Assembly (NCBI GenBank): GCA_002816585.1
Contig: MUCT01000033.1
Coordinates: 66,564 to 130,563, forward strand
Reading direction: 5' to 3'
Length of the DNA: 64,000 bases
Origin: SAR202 cluster bacterium Io17-Chloro-G6
GTDB lineage: Bacteria; Chloroflexota; Dehalococcoidia; UBA3495
Shown here: positions 14,306 through 23,625 of the stretch, piece after piece
Position numbering within the stretch: position 1 is the stretch's first letter
Layout of the letters: each line of letters starts with the position of its first letter
Translations under genes and position numbers: made by a program
The notes under the pieces: generated by a model
Database searches by the model: none
What the model saw: the letters and a program-made list of their open reading frames with translations, nothing else
Told to the model about the DNA's origin: nothing

Positions 14306-15970
14306 TCAGTACCCCCACGAGGGATTGTACTCGCCAAATACGTCCCGGAAGACGTCCATCATCTCCCCCAGGGTGGCGTAGGCCTTGGAAGCTTCCACCA
14401 AGTAGGGCATGGTGTTTTCCGAGCCCCGGGCGGCCTGCTCCAGGGCCTTTAGCCGCTGGGAGACCTCCCGGTTATCGCGGGCGCGCCGGACCTCGTTCAG
14501 ATCATCGATCTGCTTTTTCTCCCCTTCACGGTCAACCCTGAGCAACGGAATCTCTGTGCCGTCCCCTGTGTTGAATTCGTTAACGCCCACCGTGATCCGC
14601 TCTTTGCGGTCCTCCTCCATTTGATACACGTAGGAAGCGTCGGCAATCTCCCGCTGCAAAAAGCCGGTCTCCAGGGCGGGAATCACTCCGCCCACGTCTT
14701 CGATGCGCCGGAAATAGTCGTAGCTGGCCTCTTCCAGGTTGTTGGTCATCACCTCTACGAAGTAACTGCCGCCGAGGGGGTCCACGGTGTCGGTAACACC
14801 GGTCTCGTGGGCGATTATCTGCTGGGTGCGCAAGGCTTGGAGGGCGGCTTCTTCCGAGGGCAGGGCCCAGGCTTCATCCTTTCCATTGGTATGCAGCGAT
14901 TGGCAGCCTCCCAACACCGCGGCCAGCGCCTGGAACGACACCCGGACAACGTTGTTCTCCGGCTGCTGAGCAGTTAAAGACTGCCCGGAGGTCTGGGCGT
15001 GAAACCGCAGTTGATGGGACCTGGGATCCTCGGCCCCAAAGGTCTCCTGCATCTCCCTGGCCCAGATGCGTCGTGCGGCCCTGAACTTCCCCACTTCCTC
15101 AAAGAAATTGTTGTGGGAGTTGAAGAAGAAGCTAAGCCTGGGCACGAACGCATCTACTTTGAGACCCCGTTCCAAACCATGGCGAACGTATTCGAAGCCG
15201 TCGGCAAGAGTGAAGGCCAGCTCTTGTATGGCGTTGGACCCGGCTTCACGGATGTGGTAGCCGCTGATGCTGATGGGGTTCCACCGGGGGACGTGGCGGG
15301 TGGCGAATTCCACCGTGTCCGTAACCAGCCGCATGGACGGTCGGGGCGGGAATATGTACTCGTTCTGTGCGATGTACTCTTTCAGTATGTCATTCTGGAT
15401 GGTGCCACCCAGCCGATTAAGGGACGAGCCCTGCTTCTCAGCCAAGGCGATGTACATGGCCCAGATGATGGCCGCCGGGCTGTTGATGGTCATGGATGTG
15501 GTGATCTGGTCGAGCTTAATCCCATCGAACAGGGTTTCCATGTCGGCCAGGGACGAAACTGCCACGCCGCAGGTGCCAAACTCGCCGGCTCCGCGTGGGT
15601 CATCGGTGTCGTAGCCGTAGAGAGTGGGCATGTCAAAGGCCACGCTCAGGCCGGTCTGTCCCTGATCAAGAAGAAACTTGAACCGGGCGTTGGTCTCCTC
15701 CGGCCGGCCGAACCCCGCGAACATGCGCATGGTCCAAAGCCGCCCGCGGTAGCCGGATGCATGGACCCCGCGCAGGTAGGGATATTCGCCGGGCAGCCCC
15801 TGGTCTTCCAGGTAGTTTTCTTCAGCCGTGTTCTCCGGGGTGTAGACCTGGTCGACGGGCACCTGGGAAGGCGTCTTAAACGAGGCTTTTCGTTGGGCGG
15901 CTGGGTCTTGTTTGTCACGCCAACTGGCACTGCGCTCCCGTAATTCACTCAAATCTTCGGGGGAATCCAA
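14306..15970 (-). CDS. Methylmalonyl-CoA mutase family, large (substrate-binding) subunit
   Basis: 554 residues, the length of the separate alpha chain in two-chain mutases. The barrel motifs [34 protein letters not shown] and [18 protein letters not shown] are diagnostic, and the substrate-side sequence [20 protein letters not shown] follows. The cobalamin-binding DxHxxG domain is not fused and is not encoded nearby, so a separate small chain must lie elsewhere. The reaction is interconversion of methylmalonyl-CoA or a related branched acyl-CoA with its linear isomer. The start is a TTG at 15970 with a strong GGAGG seven bases upstream. Members of this set also include isobutyryl- and ethylmalonyl-type mutases. 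Confidence 0.9.
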   Translation of the reverse strand: MDSPEDLSELRERSASWRDKQDPAAQRKASFKTPSQVPVDQVYTPENTAEENYLEDQGLPGEYPYLRGVHASGYRGRLWTMRMFAGFGRPEETNARFKFLLDQGQTGLSVAFDMPTLYGYDTDDPRGAGEFGTCGVAVSSLADMETLFDGIKLDQITTSMTINSPAAIIWAMYIALAEKQGSSLNRLGGTIQNDILKEYIAQNEYIFPPRPSMRLVTDTVEFATRHVPRWNPISISGYHIREAGSNAIQELAFTLADGFEYVRHGLERGLKVDAFVPRLSFFFNSHNNFFEEVGKFRAARRIWAREMQETFGAEDPRSHQLRFHAQTSGQSLTAQQPENNVVRVSFQALAAVLGGCQSLHTNGKDEAWALPSEEAALQALRTQQIIAHETGVTDTVDPLGGSYFVEVMTNNLEEASYDYFRRIEDVGGVIPALETGFLQREIADASYVYQMEEDRKERITVGVNEFNTGDGTEIPLLRVDREGEKKQIDDLNEVRRARDNREVSQRLKALEQAARGSENTMPYLVEASKAYATLGEMMDVFRDVFGEYNPSWGY

Positions 15971-16081
15971 GGGCTACCTCCGGTTGGCCGGCTAATACCA
16001 GAACACCTTGAAAACAAGTCTACGCAGGGGTCACTTTGGTGTCAACGAACCCGCGAGGCGGGGCCTCCTTATCTAACGCTG

Positions 16082-16376
16082 CTACCCAAGTTGTTGCCGG
16101 ATGAATTCCCCAGCCTGTTCTATGGATTGCTGGCCCTCCGGAAGTATCGAGGCGAAGACCTGCCACACATGGCCCATGTCTTCCCATATCTTGAGGGTAA
16201 CGTCCACGCCGGATTGCTTTGCCAGTGTGGCCAGCCGGGTTGAGTCATCCAGCAGGATTTCCGCTGAGCCAACCTGGATCAGCGTAGATGTCAACGTCTG
16301 TTATATCGGCGGGAGGCTTGGACCTGACGGCCTTCATGATACCGATGACGCGGTCCAACTGGGGTGAGGAAGCCAT
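16082..16376 (-). pseudogene. Decayed HSL-family alpha/beta esterase (internal deletion plus frameshift)
   Basis: Reading leftward, an ATG at 16376 opens MASSPQLDRVIGIMKAVRS, the usual start of HSL/acetyl-esterase-like proteins. About 27 codons later that frame loses similarity, and from about 16294 a second frame gives LIQVGSAEILLDDSTRLA and MGHVWQVFA, which are the C-terminal catalytic Asp and His segments of the same family. The central 200 or so residues, including HGGG and the GxSxG nucleophile, are missing, and the two parts differ in frame. The remnant is too short to fold as an esterase. It may be a relic left between the mutase and tyrS. Confidence 0.72.
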
Positions 16377-16391
16377 CGACCTAGTCCGATT

Positions 16392-17660
16392 TTAAGAATC
16401 GATAGGCCGGGAATCCGTGAGCCGGACGAAGCGGCGCTTGCCCACCTTGAGCAGGTCGCCGGGTCGCAGCAAGTAGCCCGCTTCGCCGCCGGTCACGGGT
16501 TGGGGCTCCCCGATCTGAGATATCCGCTCCACCGCTCCCTGTGCCAGCAACCGTTTCACTTGAGTCTTACTCGCAGCAAGTCCAGCCGCCAGCATCAGGT
16601 CGTCCACTCTGACTTCAGCGCCGACGACGATTCCTGTGCGCCTAAGTTCATCTAAGGACACCTCGGGAATATCAGTTGGGATGTCCCTTCCCTGCACGAC
16701 TCGTTCAAAGTGGACCTGGGCCGTGTCAGCCGCTTCACTATCGTGAAACTGGCGGGTTACATCCCAGGCCAGCCGCTTCTTGGGTTCCATCGGGTTGAGT
16801 GCGTTAGCCTCCAGCTCCTTGGCCATGGCGGCCAACTCCACCGTCGGAACATCAGTCAGGTATTCGAAGTAGGACATGATCTGGCTGTCGGACACAGACA
16901 TCAGCTTGCCGTACATATCTACTGGTGTTTCGTCCACCGCCACGTAGTTGTCCAGGCTTTTGCTCATCTTTTGTACGCCATCGGTGCCTACCAAGATGGG
17001 CATCAGGAAGCACTGCTGAGGGGTTTGTCCCATCATGCCCTGCAATTCCCGGCCCACCAGCAGGTTGAACATCTGGTCGGTACCACCGAACTCAACATCA
17101 GCCTCAATGGCCACCGAGTCGTACGCCTGGAGCAGCGGGTAGAGCAACTCGGTGATGGCGATTGGCCTTTGCTCAGCATACCTCTTGGCAAAGTCGGCCC
17201 TCTGGAGGAACTGGGCCACGGTGAACCTGCCGGTCAGTTCCAACACCTTGGCCAGGCCGAAATCGCCGAACCACTCGCTCTGGTAGATCACCTGGGCACG
17301 GGTCTGGTCCACCACCTTGAAGAACTGCCGGAGATAGGACTCGGCGTTCTCCATGACTTTGGCGTGGGTCAGGATGGGGCGGGTGGCCGACTGGCCGCTG
17401 GGGTCTCCGATCTGGGCGGTCCAGTCGCCGACGATCAATATCACCTGATGCCCCAATTCCTGAAGCTGGCGCAGTTTTCGGAGCCCGACCACGTGGCCCA
17501 AGTGGATGTCGGGGCGGCTGGGGTCAAATCCCATCTTCAGGCGGAGTTTCTTGCCGCTCTGGAGCAGCCGGACAAATTCCTCCAGGGAGATGATTTCGCT
17601 GACGCCGCGGGTGATGACCGACTCCAGGTCCTCGGGGCTGATGGCGCCGGGCGTGGTCAT
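16392..17660 (-). CDS. tyrS: Tyrosyl-tRNA synthetase
   Basis: 422 residues. Class I signatures are HLGH at 53-56 and KMSKS at 231-235. The tyrosine pocket segments LLYPLLQAYDSVA and EFGGTDQ lie between them. The C-terminal 80 residues form an S4 RNA-binding domain (VDDLMLAAGLAASKTQVKRLL). It charges tRNA-Tyr with tyrosine using ATP. The ATG overlaps the ribF stop codon in an ATGA, so the two are translationally coupled. The domain layout matches the TyrZ-like branch with HLGH rather than HIGH at the first motif. Confidence 0.97.
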   Translation of the reverse strand: MTTPGAISPEDLESVITRGVSEIISLEEFVRLLQSGKKLRLKMGFDPSRPDIHLGHVVGLRKLRQLQELGHQVILIVGDWTAQIGDPSGQSATRPILTHAKVMENAESYLRQFFKVVDQTRAQVIYQSEWFGDFGLAKVLELTGRFTVAQFLQRADFAKRYAEQRPIAITELLYPLLQAYDSVAIEADVEFGGTDQMFNLLVGRELQGMMGQTPQQCFLMPILVGTDGVQKMSKSLDNYVAVDETPVDMYGKLMSVSDSQIMSYFEYLTDVPTVELAAMAKELEANALNPMEPKKRLAWDVTRQFHDSEAADTAQVHFERVVQGRDIPTDIPEVSLDELRRTGIVVGAEVRVDDLMLAAGLAASKTQVKRLLAQGAVERISQIGEPQPVTGGEAGYLLRPGDLLKVGKRRFVRLTDSRPIDS

Positions 17661-18604
17661 CCTAATCGCTCCGGTCCTGAGTCCCGGTTGTCATCGAGGA
17701 CTTGGCGGCAGTCGTCCACGTCCTGATTGATCTGCTTAACCAGAGCGTCTAGGCCGTCGAATTTTTCTTGGTCCCTGACTTTTTTTATGAACTCCACACC
17801 CACAGTCTTACCGTAGAGGTCTGCATTGAAGTCCATGACAAAAACTTCTACCAGCCGTTGGGTGAGGTCGAAAGTGGGCCGGATCCCGATGCTGGTGGCG
17901 GATTGGTGACGCTGCCCGTCAATGATTGCCCAGGTTGCATAGATGCCGTCGCCCGGCAGGAGCAACTTGGGGTCCACATCGATATTGGCGGTGGGGAACC
18001 CCAGGGTCCGGCCCCGCTGGTCGCCGAGCACCACGACGCCAGAGAGGGAGTGATTGCGCCCCAGCAGATCCGGACACACCGCCACATCTCCGTCGGCCAG
18101 CGCGCTGCGGATGCGCCTGCTCTTCACTGGATGACCTTCAATCTCCAGTGGCTCCACTGACTCGACCCAGAAACCCAACCGCTCTCCCTGTTGTTTCATG
18201 AAGTCAAAGTCGCCCTGACGGTCCTTGCCAAGGCAGGAGTCGGGGCCCATGATTAGTCCCTTCATGTTCAATGACCCGGTCAAGGACTCGGCGAATTCGG
18301 CGGCGGTCACCTGAGCTAACTCCTGGGTAAACTCCAGACAGACTATCAATTCAATACCCTGGCGTTTGATGAGCTCTATGCGTTGTTCGGGCGTGGTAAG
18401 GTAGCTGGGTTCGGTGCCGGGCCGAAGTACGGTTATGGGGCGGTTTGAGAAGGTGACAACCGTGGGGATGTAATTGCCGCCAGTCAACCTGACCAACTGC
18501 CGCAGTAGGTGGCGATGTCCTTCATGCACCCCGTCGAACACGCCGACGGTGACTACGGTCTCCCTGCTGGGGGCGGCGCTGGCCAAAAGTTGGCGAAAGC
18601 TCAT
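17657..18604 (-). CDS. ribF: Bifunctional riboflavin kinase/FAD synthetase
   Basis: 315 residues. The N-terminal nucleotidyltransferase domain has GVFDGVHEGHR near residue 21 and SSRIR-type SRRIRSALADGDV near 165. The C-terminal kinase domain has GRTLGFPTANI near 202 and a later TFD..RLVEVFV. It phosphorylates riboflavin to FMN and adenylylates FMN to FAD, a demand that fits the many flavoenzymes in this window. The start overlaps nothing upstream and the stop overlaps tyrS by four bases. No FMN riboswitch is recognisable upstream. A possible promoter is at 18716-18744. Confidence 0.97.
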   Translation of the reverse strand: MSFRQLLASAAPSRETVVTVGVFDGVHEGHRHLLRQLVRLTGGNYIPTVVTFSNRPITVLRPGTEPSYLTTPEQRIELIKRQGIELIVCLEFTQELAQVTAAEFAESLTGSLNMKGLIMGPDSCLGKDRQGDFDFMKQQGERLGFWVESVEPLEIEGHPVKSRRIRSALADGDVAVCPDLLGRNHSLSGVVVLGDQRGRTLGFPTANIDVDPKLLLPGDGIYATWAIIDGQRHQSATSIGIRPTFDLTQRLVEVFVMDFNADLYGKTVGVEFIKKVRDQEKFDGLDALVKQINQDVDDCRQVLDDNRDSGPERLG

Positions 18605-18715
18605 TCCTGGTTAGTTCTCATAGCGCCGCACTCCCCGGCCGGTGGCTGGCTGGTACAACAAGTTCTTTGGCGATACCGCCGGTAAAAAGACCGCCGGGCA
18701 GCGGTGTTGACGGGG

Positions 18716-18744
18716 TCTATATTGGCGGGATTTGAGCGTGAAAA
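18716..18744 (-). promoter_or_regulatory. Possible sigma-70 promoter for ribF-tyrS
   Basis: Read on minus, TTTTCA (18739-18744) and TATAGA (18716-18721) are 17 bases apart, upstream of ribF. The -35 box is weak, so this is tentative. Confidence 0.35.
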
Positions 18745-18947
18745 TAGGGTCTCCAGCTAGTCTGGATATTAGCACAGGCCCCTATGACCGTCAACTTAAC
18801 CAGAGGCGTGCAGCCGTGCCCTCCAAAGGGTTTCGTGGAAAGATACCGGGCCTATGCATCAATCTTAGTTATTAATAGATTCTAATATTAAATTTAAATT
18901 CGTCAAAAATAATGAACGATTCGCTAGGAATGCTGCCTGACGTTATG

Positions 18948-18953
18948 TATAAT
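18948..18953 (+). promoter_or_regulatory. Consensus -10 box (TATAAT) for rsmD-coaD
   Basis: TATAAT sits 18 bases before the rsmD ATG at 18971, with TG immediately before it. No good -35 element is present at 16-18 bases upstream. The expected transcript would have a leader of about ten bases. Confidence 0.5.
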
Positions 18954-18970
18954 TCACCCTTGATAGACGC

Positions 18971-19576
18971 ATGCATGTAGCAGGTGGAATCGCCAAGGGC
19001 CGGCGGCTCAAAGGGGCCGTCAGTCCCGGCACCCGCGCTACCACTGGGCGGGTCCGGGCGGCCATTTTTAACATTTTAGACCCTGAACAGTACCAAGGTG
19101 GCAGGGTGTTGGACCTATTTTCAGGGTCCGGCAGCCTGGGCATTGAGGCCTTGAGTAACGGAGCGGGGTGGGTGGATTTCGTGGAATGGGACCGCCGGCA
19201 AAGTGCCGTCATCAACAGCAACCTCGAGACCACCGGCTTCATCTCGCAGGGCCGCGTACACCGGGCGGATGTGCTGCAGGCCATCCAGACTCTGCCTGGA
19301 CGCTACAACCTGGTGCTGTTGGACCCTCCTTACAAAATGGGCGGATTGGATGTTCTCTTGGAGAAGATCGCCTCCCAGCCAGGACTGGTTTTGGAAGGTG
19401 GCGTAGTCGTTGCCGGGCATTCCAAGCGCGATGATCTGCGGGAGACGTACGGCGCCCTGCGGTTGACATCACATCGTAGGTACGGAGACAACGTGGTCGA
19501 TTTTTTCGTATATGAGCAAAATCCGGATCAACTCCGGGCGGGCGAAACGGAGCGGGATGGCCAGAAGATATGGTAA
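18971..19576 (+). CDS. rsmD: 16S rRNA (guanine966-N2)-methyltransferase RsmD
   Basis: 201 residues. The N-terminal HVAGGIAKGRRLK and TRATTGRVRAAIFNIL are typical of RsmD, the SAM-binding motif is LDLFSGSGSLGIEALS near residue 48, and the catalytic motif LLDPPYKMG (DPPY) is near 118. It methylates G966 of 16S rRNA during 30S assembly. The stop overlaps the coaD start by seven bases, the rsmD-coaD order being common in bacteria. The C-terminal tail after residue 185 is short and charged. The ATG at 18971 is preceded by a -10 box only 18 bases away, so the mRNA leader is very short. Confidence 0.95.
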   Translation: MHVAGGIAKGRRLKGAVSPGTRATTGRVRAAIFNILDPEQYQGGRVLDLFSGSGSLGIEALSNGAGWVDFVEWDRRQSAVINSNLETTGFISQGRVHRADVLQAIQTLPGRYNLVLLDPPYKMGGLDVLLEKIASQPGLVLEGGVVVAGHSKRDDLRETYGALRLTSHRRYGDNVVDFFVYEQNPDQLRAGETERDGQKIW

Positions 19577-20055
19577 CCGCACTATATCCCGGCAGCTTTG
19601 ACCCGGTGACCGTGGGCCATGTGGACGTGGCAACCAGGGCGGCAAGAATTTTCGAAAAACTGGTTATCGCGGTCTACGAAACACCTTCGAAGAACCTGCT
19701 CTTTGACACCGATGAGCGGTGGCAGTTGATCAGTGACGCTTGTAGCCACCTCCCAAATGTGGAGGTTATCAAGTTCACGGGGCTGGTGGTCCGGTGCGCC
19801 AATGACATCGGAGCCCAGGTAATAGTCCGGGGTCTCAGAAGCGGTTCGGACTTCGAGTACGAATTTGACATGGCGTTCATGAACCGGAGGCTGGAACCAG
19901 ATGTAGATTTGGTCTGCTTCATGACCTCCCAGGACTATATGTTCGTTAGTGCAAGTCTACTTAAGGAGGTAGCTAAACTTGGCGGGGATATCACCGAGAT
20001 GGTCCCGCCCAATGTTGCCAAGGCAGTCTACTCTAAATTTGATAACCGGTCGTAG
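19570..20055 (+). CDS. coaD: Phosphopantetheine adenylyltransferase
   Basis: 161 residues. YPGSFDPVTVGHVDVATRA contains the T/HxGH nucleotidyltransferase motif, VRGLRSGSDFEYEFDMAFMNR the pantetheine and ATP contacts, and FVSASLLKEVAKLGGDI the C-terminal helix. It adenylylates 4'-phosphopantetheine to dephospho-CoA, the penultimate step of CoA synthesis in the cytoplasm as a hexamer. The start lies inside the end of rsmD. The next gene, a coiled-coil protein, begins about 25 bases downstream, forming a three-gene operon that fits the many CoA-dependent enzymes here only in a general way. Confidence 0.97.
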   Translation: MVTALYPGSFDPVTVGHVDVATRAARIFEKLVIAVYETPSKNLLFDTDERWQLISDACSHLPNVEVIKFTGLVVRCANDIGAQVIVRGLRSGSDFEYEFDMAFMNRRLEPDVDLVCFMTSQDYMFVSASLLKEVAKLGGDITEMVPPNVAKAVYSKFDNRS

Positions 20056-20081
20056 ATGGGTAGTGACCGGGGAGGGGTGCA

Positions 20082-20627
20082 ATCATCGATATCATAAACA
20101 TTATTGACCGGTTGGAAACTCTGGTCGAAACCAGTAAATCTGTGCCCGTTGGCGGCAACGTTCTCATCGACAGGAAAAAAATTATGGAGTTGGTGGACCA
20201 ACTGCGTCTGACCATCCCTGAAGAGGTCCGTGCGGCGGAGGATATGTTGTCTCAGAAAGACCAGATCCTTAACACCGCACACAATGACGCGCGCCGGACC
20301 AAATCCATGGCCGAGGACGAGCTTCGCGACCGGCTGAAGCAGAGCGAGGTCGTGACCCTGGCGGAGGCCAAGGCCGCGGACACCGTGAAGGAAGCCGAAG
20401 AGCGGATCACCAGGATGCTCCAACAGTCGGAGGCCGAGGCACTTTCCCGCCGAACTGAGGCAGACGCCTACGCCCTGCGCAGTTTGCGCTCCATGGAATT
20501 AGAATTGGACAAACTCGTTGGATCGGTGCGGAAGGGAATCCAGGTTTTGGCCATACAAGCTTCCACCAACATGGATTCGCGCCGTTACAATGGGGAAGAG
20601 GTTGATGCCGCGGAGATGCTGCGCTAG
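20082..20627 (+). CDS. Coiled-coil cytoplasmic protein of the coaD-linked family, probable AUC start
   Basis: About 181 residues. Predicted almost wholly helical: residues about 25-45 (IMELVDQLRLTIPEEV) then a long heptad-rich, charged coiled coil with many Ala, Glu, Arg and Gln. Homologues next to coaD in Chloroflexota are annotated as ATPase or DivIVA-like proteins, without proven function. The in-frame TTG at 20112 has no ribosome binding site, whereas GGGGAGGGGTG (20069-20079) points to ATC at 20082 or 20085, and the added IIDIINIIDRLETLVE is the amphipathic N-terminus expected from the family. An in-frame TGA at 20064 closes the reading frame, and no ATG, GTG or TTG lies between. Confidence 0.7.
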   Translation: MIDIINIIDRLETLVETSKSVPVGGNVLIDRKKIMELVDQLRLTIPEEVRAAEDMLSQKDQILNTAHNDARRTKSMAEDELRDRLKQSEVVTLAEAKAADTVKEAEERITRMLQQSEAEALSRRTEADAYALRSLRSMELELDKLVGSVRKGIQVLAIQASTNMDSRRYNGEEVDAAEMLR

Positions 20628-20705
20628 TCTGGCGCTTTCCGCCCAAGCTTCCTGGGCAACCAAAGCTCAAGTAGCAAATGCTCAAGCGGACACAGAACCG
20701 CGCTA

Positions 20706-20759
20706 AAAATGCGCCGCGGTTAACGTCCCTATGAAGGGGCTGAAAATGCGGCGCATTTT
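20706..20759. terminator. Bidirectional terminator-like hairpin
   Basis: AAAATGCGCCGC (20706-20717) pairs with GCGGCGCATTTT (20748-20759); the loop holds a smaller GTCCCT/AGGGGC stem. It lies between the convergent coiled-coil gene and the Lon-like gene. Confidence 0.75.
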
Positions 20760-20780
20760 GATCTCGTTGTCAGGCCGCCG

Positions 20781-23273
20781 CTACCTGCCGTTGGCCAACA
20801 TCCCCTGGAAGTAGCCCCGCATCGATTCGTTCAGTTCGCCCAGTCTCTTTGCTATTAGGTAATTGATCGTCCCCTCAGGGAACGCTCCCGAGGCGTCGGC
20901 TTCTCCTGCGGTCTTGCCTGTTAGGACCTCCAGGCCTTCGTCGATGGATTTTACGGCATAGACGTGGAACTTCCCTTCTCTGATGGCCTCCACCACATCG
21001 TCCCTGAGCATCAGGTTCTTAACGTTCTGGTGGGGGATTATCACCCCCTGGTGGCCAGTGAGGCCGGTGGCCGTCCGGCAAACATCAAACATCCCTTCCA
21101 CCTTCTGATTGACACCGCCAATGGGCTGTATCTCGCCCATTTGATTGACTGACCCAGTGACAGCGATATCTTGACGGAGGGGCACCCCAGACAGGCTGGA
21201 TGATATGGCGTAGATCTCCGTGGAGGAGGCGCTGTCACCGTCCACTCCCTCATAGGTCTGTTCGAAGCATAGGCTGGCCGAAAGTGTGAGCGGCCGGTCG
21301 TGACCGAATTTTGCACCCAGGTATCCACTAAGGATCAGAACGCCCTTGTCGTGGGTGCGGCCGCTCATGGACGCTTCCCGCTCAATGTTGATGACCCCTT
21401 CCCTTCCAGCGTAAGTTTGTGCCGTAATCCGGGTGGGGCGCCCAAAGCTGAAATCGCCCAAATCATACACTGCCAGCCCATTGATCTGGCCTACTTCTTC
21501 GCCTTCAACGTCCAGCAGCAGAGAACCGTCGGAAACCATCTCTCGAAGGCGCTCTTCCACCAGGTTCAACCGGTATATCTTTTGGTTGACAGCCTGCTGA
21601 ACATGGTGGTCGTGGACCGTCTGGGCGTCGTCTTTGCGGGCCCAGTGGTCGGCCTCTATGAGCAAGTCTTTGATCTGTCCGAACCGGGTGGATAGCTTGC
21701 TTTGGTCGGAGACTTGGCGGGCGCCGAACTCCAAGACTCTGGCGGCGGCTCCGGCCTCAAATGCCAGCAGGTTTTCTTCCTCGCCGGTCCGGCAGATGAA
21801 TGCGCAGTAGGCCATCATGTTCTCTTCGTTAAGGTCTACCCGGTAGTCGAACTCCGCCTTCACCTTGAACAGGTCCCAGAAATCTTCGTTATCGGAGGAG
21901 GTCAACAGGCGGTAGATACTCTCGTCCCCGGTCACGATAACCTTCAGGTCCAGAGGCACGGGCTCCGGCCGAAGTCCTTGGGGGATGAAAAGCCCGGCCT
22001 GTTCAGCCGGGTCTTCCAAGCGCACCTCTTGGTTGCGAATGGACCTTTTGAGGCCCTCCCAGGCCCCGGGCGCCATCAGAACGTCCCGGGCGTTGAGCAC
22101 AAGATAGCCGCCATTGGCCAAGTGTGCCGCTCCAGGTTTCAGCATGCCATGGTCGCTCACGTAGGTCCCCATGATGGCCCGGCGCTCAATGCGGCCAAAG
22201 AGGTTGCCCCAATTGGGGTTGGGCTCGATGATGATGGGCAATTTCTCGACCGCGCTGTTGTCGACCAACACGTTCAATTCAAAGGGTAAGAAGGGGTTGG
22301 TCCCCAGGGCCCCTCCCGCACCGGCGGGCACCGAAGGGATTCCACCCAGAGTCGGCCTGGGACCCTCCGGTTCCTTGAATAGGTTGATGTTGTTCAGCAC
22401 ATATTCGCCCAGAGCCAAAAGGAATTGCCGCATTTCTGGAATGTCTTGGGATAGGGCGTGCAATTCGAAAAAGACCTGGTCAATCAGTTGATCGCTAGCG
22501 CTGCGCTCTAATTCTTGGACCGTCTTAGCTGAGGCTTTTTCCAGTTCCCGTATCTTGGCCATCGTATCCTGGGTGTGCTGCATCAGTTGAGACCGGACTT
22601 CATCGACGGCCTGTTTCGGCTCCGGCTCCAGGGCTTGGTACTCTTCCGGAGTCATGGGGCGGCCCTCGGTCATCGGGAAGATGGTGATTCCGTTGGGCGT
22701 CATCTGCACCGCGAAGTTGGCGGCCTGGCCGGCACGCTCCAGGTCGCCCATCAAGTCCTGGGTGGCCTTGCGGTCGGTCTCTTCATGGCCGCGGACCTGA
22801 GCCTCGAAGCCCTCGCTTTTCAGCGCCTTGGGAATCTCTTCCTGCAGCGTCCGGAGCACCTCGGATAGTTGCTGACGGTAGACTTTGCCGGTGCCGCGGG
22901 GAAGACGGACCGCCTTGGGACGGTCGGGATCTTCAAAGTTATACACGTAAGCCCAGTCGCTGATGGGCCGGCGCTTTTCCTGGCGGTCCAAGTCTTCGAC
23001 GATACTCTGGAGGTGGACCTTGATGGCGCTGGTTTTCCCGGTGCCGGTAAGACCGGTGACGAACAGGTTGTATCCGGGCTTGTCGACCTCCAAACGGAAG
23101 CGAATCGCTTCCTGGGCTCGGTCTTGGCCGATAAAATGATCAAGAGGAGTCAGCTCATCGGTGCACTTGAAGTCAAACAACTCCATATCCCGGTTCCAGG
23201 TGGTCTTCTCCCAGTCGACCCGGAACTGGGCTGCCAGGCCGTCGCTGATTCCGCTGTTTTGACCGCTAAGCAT
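20781..23273 (-). CDS. Lon-like ATP-dependent protease (AAA_32 plus Lon_C family)
   Basis: 830 residues from the ATG at 23273, which has AGGAGG six bases upstream; a start at 23339 would only add an unlikely N-terminus. Walker A is GLTGTGKT at 74-81. A middle lid region with ENP..GNLFGRIERRA and a helical insert follows. The C-terminal Lon protease domain has the catalytic Ser in DGDSASS at about 681 and the Lys in NQKVEG at about 724, a 43-residue spacing identical to the Ser-Lys dyad of E. coli Lon. No N-terminal LAN substrate domain is present, so this is the shorter LonB-like (COG1067) type. Expected role is degradation of misfolded or regulatory proteins. Single gene, convergent with the coiled-coil gene. 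Confidence 0.93.
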   Translation of the reverse strand: MLSGQNSGISDGLAAQFRVDWEKTTWNRDMELFDFKCTDELTPLDHFIGQDRAQEAIRFRLEVDKPGYNLFVTGLTGTGKTSAIKVHLQSIVEDLDRQEKRRPISDWAYVYNFEDPDRPKAVRLPRGTGKVYRQQLSEVLRTLQEEIPKALKSEGFEAQVRGHEETDRKATQDLMGDLERAGQAANFAVQMTPNGITIFPMTEGRPMTPEEYQALEPEPKQAVDEVRSQLMQHTQDTMAKIRELEKASAKTVQELERSASDQLIDQVFFELHALSQDIPEMRQFLLALGEYVLNNINLFKEPEGPRPTLGGIPSVPAGAGGALGTNPFLPFELNVLVDNSAVEKLPIIIEPNPNWGNLFGRIERRAIMGTYVSDHGMLKPGAAHLANGGYLVLNARDVLMAPGAWEGLKRSIRNQEVRLEDPAEQAGLFIPQGLRPEPVPLDLKVIVTGDESIYRLLTSSDNEDFWDLFKVKAEFDYRVDLNEENMMAYCAFICRTGEEENLLAFEAGAAARVLEFGARQVSDQSKLSTRFGQIKDLLIEADHWARKDDAQTVHDHHVQQAVNQKIYRLNLVEERLREMVSDGSLLLDVEGEEVGQINGLAVYDLGDFSFGRPTRITAQTYAGREGVINIEREASMSGRTHDKGVLILSGYLGAKFGHDRPLTLSASLCFEQTYEGVDGDSASSTEIYAISSSLSGVPLRQDIAVTGSVNQMGEIQPIGGVNQKVEGMFDVCRTATGLTGHQGVIIPHQNVKNLMLRDDVVEAIREGKFHVYAVKSIDEGLEVLTGKTAGEADASGAFPEGTINYLIAKRLGELNESMRGYFQGMLANGR

Positions 23274-23625
23274 TGTTGTCCTCCTGGGGACGCCGGCGAA
23301 ATGGGCGCTGGGTGGTCCCGCTCTGCCGTGGGACTTCATTATACAGTGGTGTGAGGGTGGGTTTTAAGAGTGGAATGGCCGGACTACGCCTACAGAACAG
23401 GCTGGAACGATAGTGACTCGCCCGGTTCCCGCTGCGTCCGGTCCTTAAAGATATGATTCCCGTGTGCCCGCCCGCGGTGCAAGATGGCCGTTATTGGGTC
23501 ATGTATTAGCCTGATTGGCCCATAACACCAGGCATGGAACACACCTGCTTCGGGTTGACACGTAATTTGGCCTAGGACTACAATTTTGCCAGAGCACCGG
23601 GCGAATTTCGGAGGCAGATAACTGC
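23274..23625. other. Divergent intergenic region before the DUF151 gene
   Basis: 352 bases without a gene. The right end carries a good promoter (23555-23584). The rest is GC-rich with no recognisable RNA gene or repeat. Confidence 0.45.
23555..23584 (+). promoter_or_regulatory. Sigma-70 promoter for the DUF151 gene
   Basis: TTGACA (23555-23560) and TACAAT (23579-23584) are 18 bases apart. The ATG is 41 bases downstream of the -10 box, with GGAGG between. Confidence 0.7.

Larger units (their letters stand above)
18605..18970. other. Divergent intergenic region between ribF and rsmD
   Basis: 366 bases without a gene. The left part is GC-rich and the right part contains an AT-rich tract at about 18863-18915 with ATTAATAGATTCTAATATTA. 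It carries the candidate promoters listed at 18716-18744 (minus) and 18948-18953 (plus). No tRNA or small RNA signature was recognised. Confidence 0.45.
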
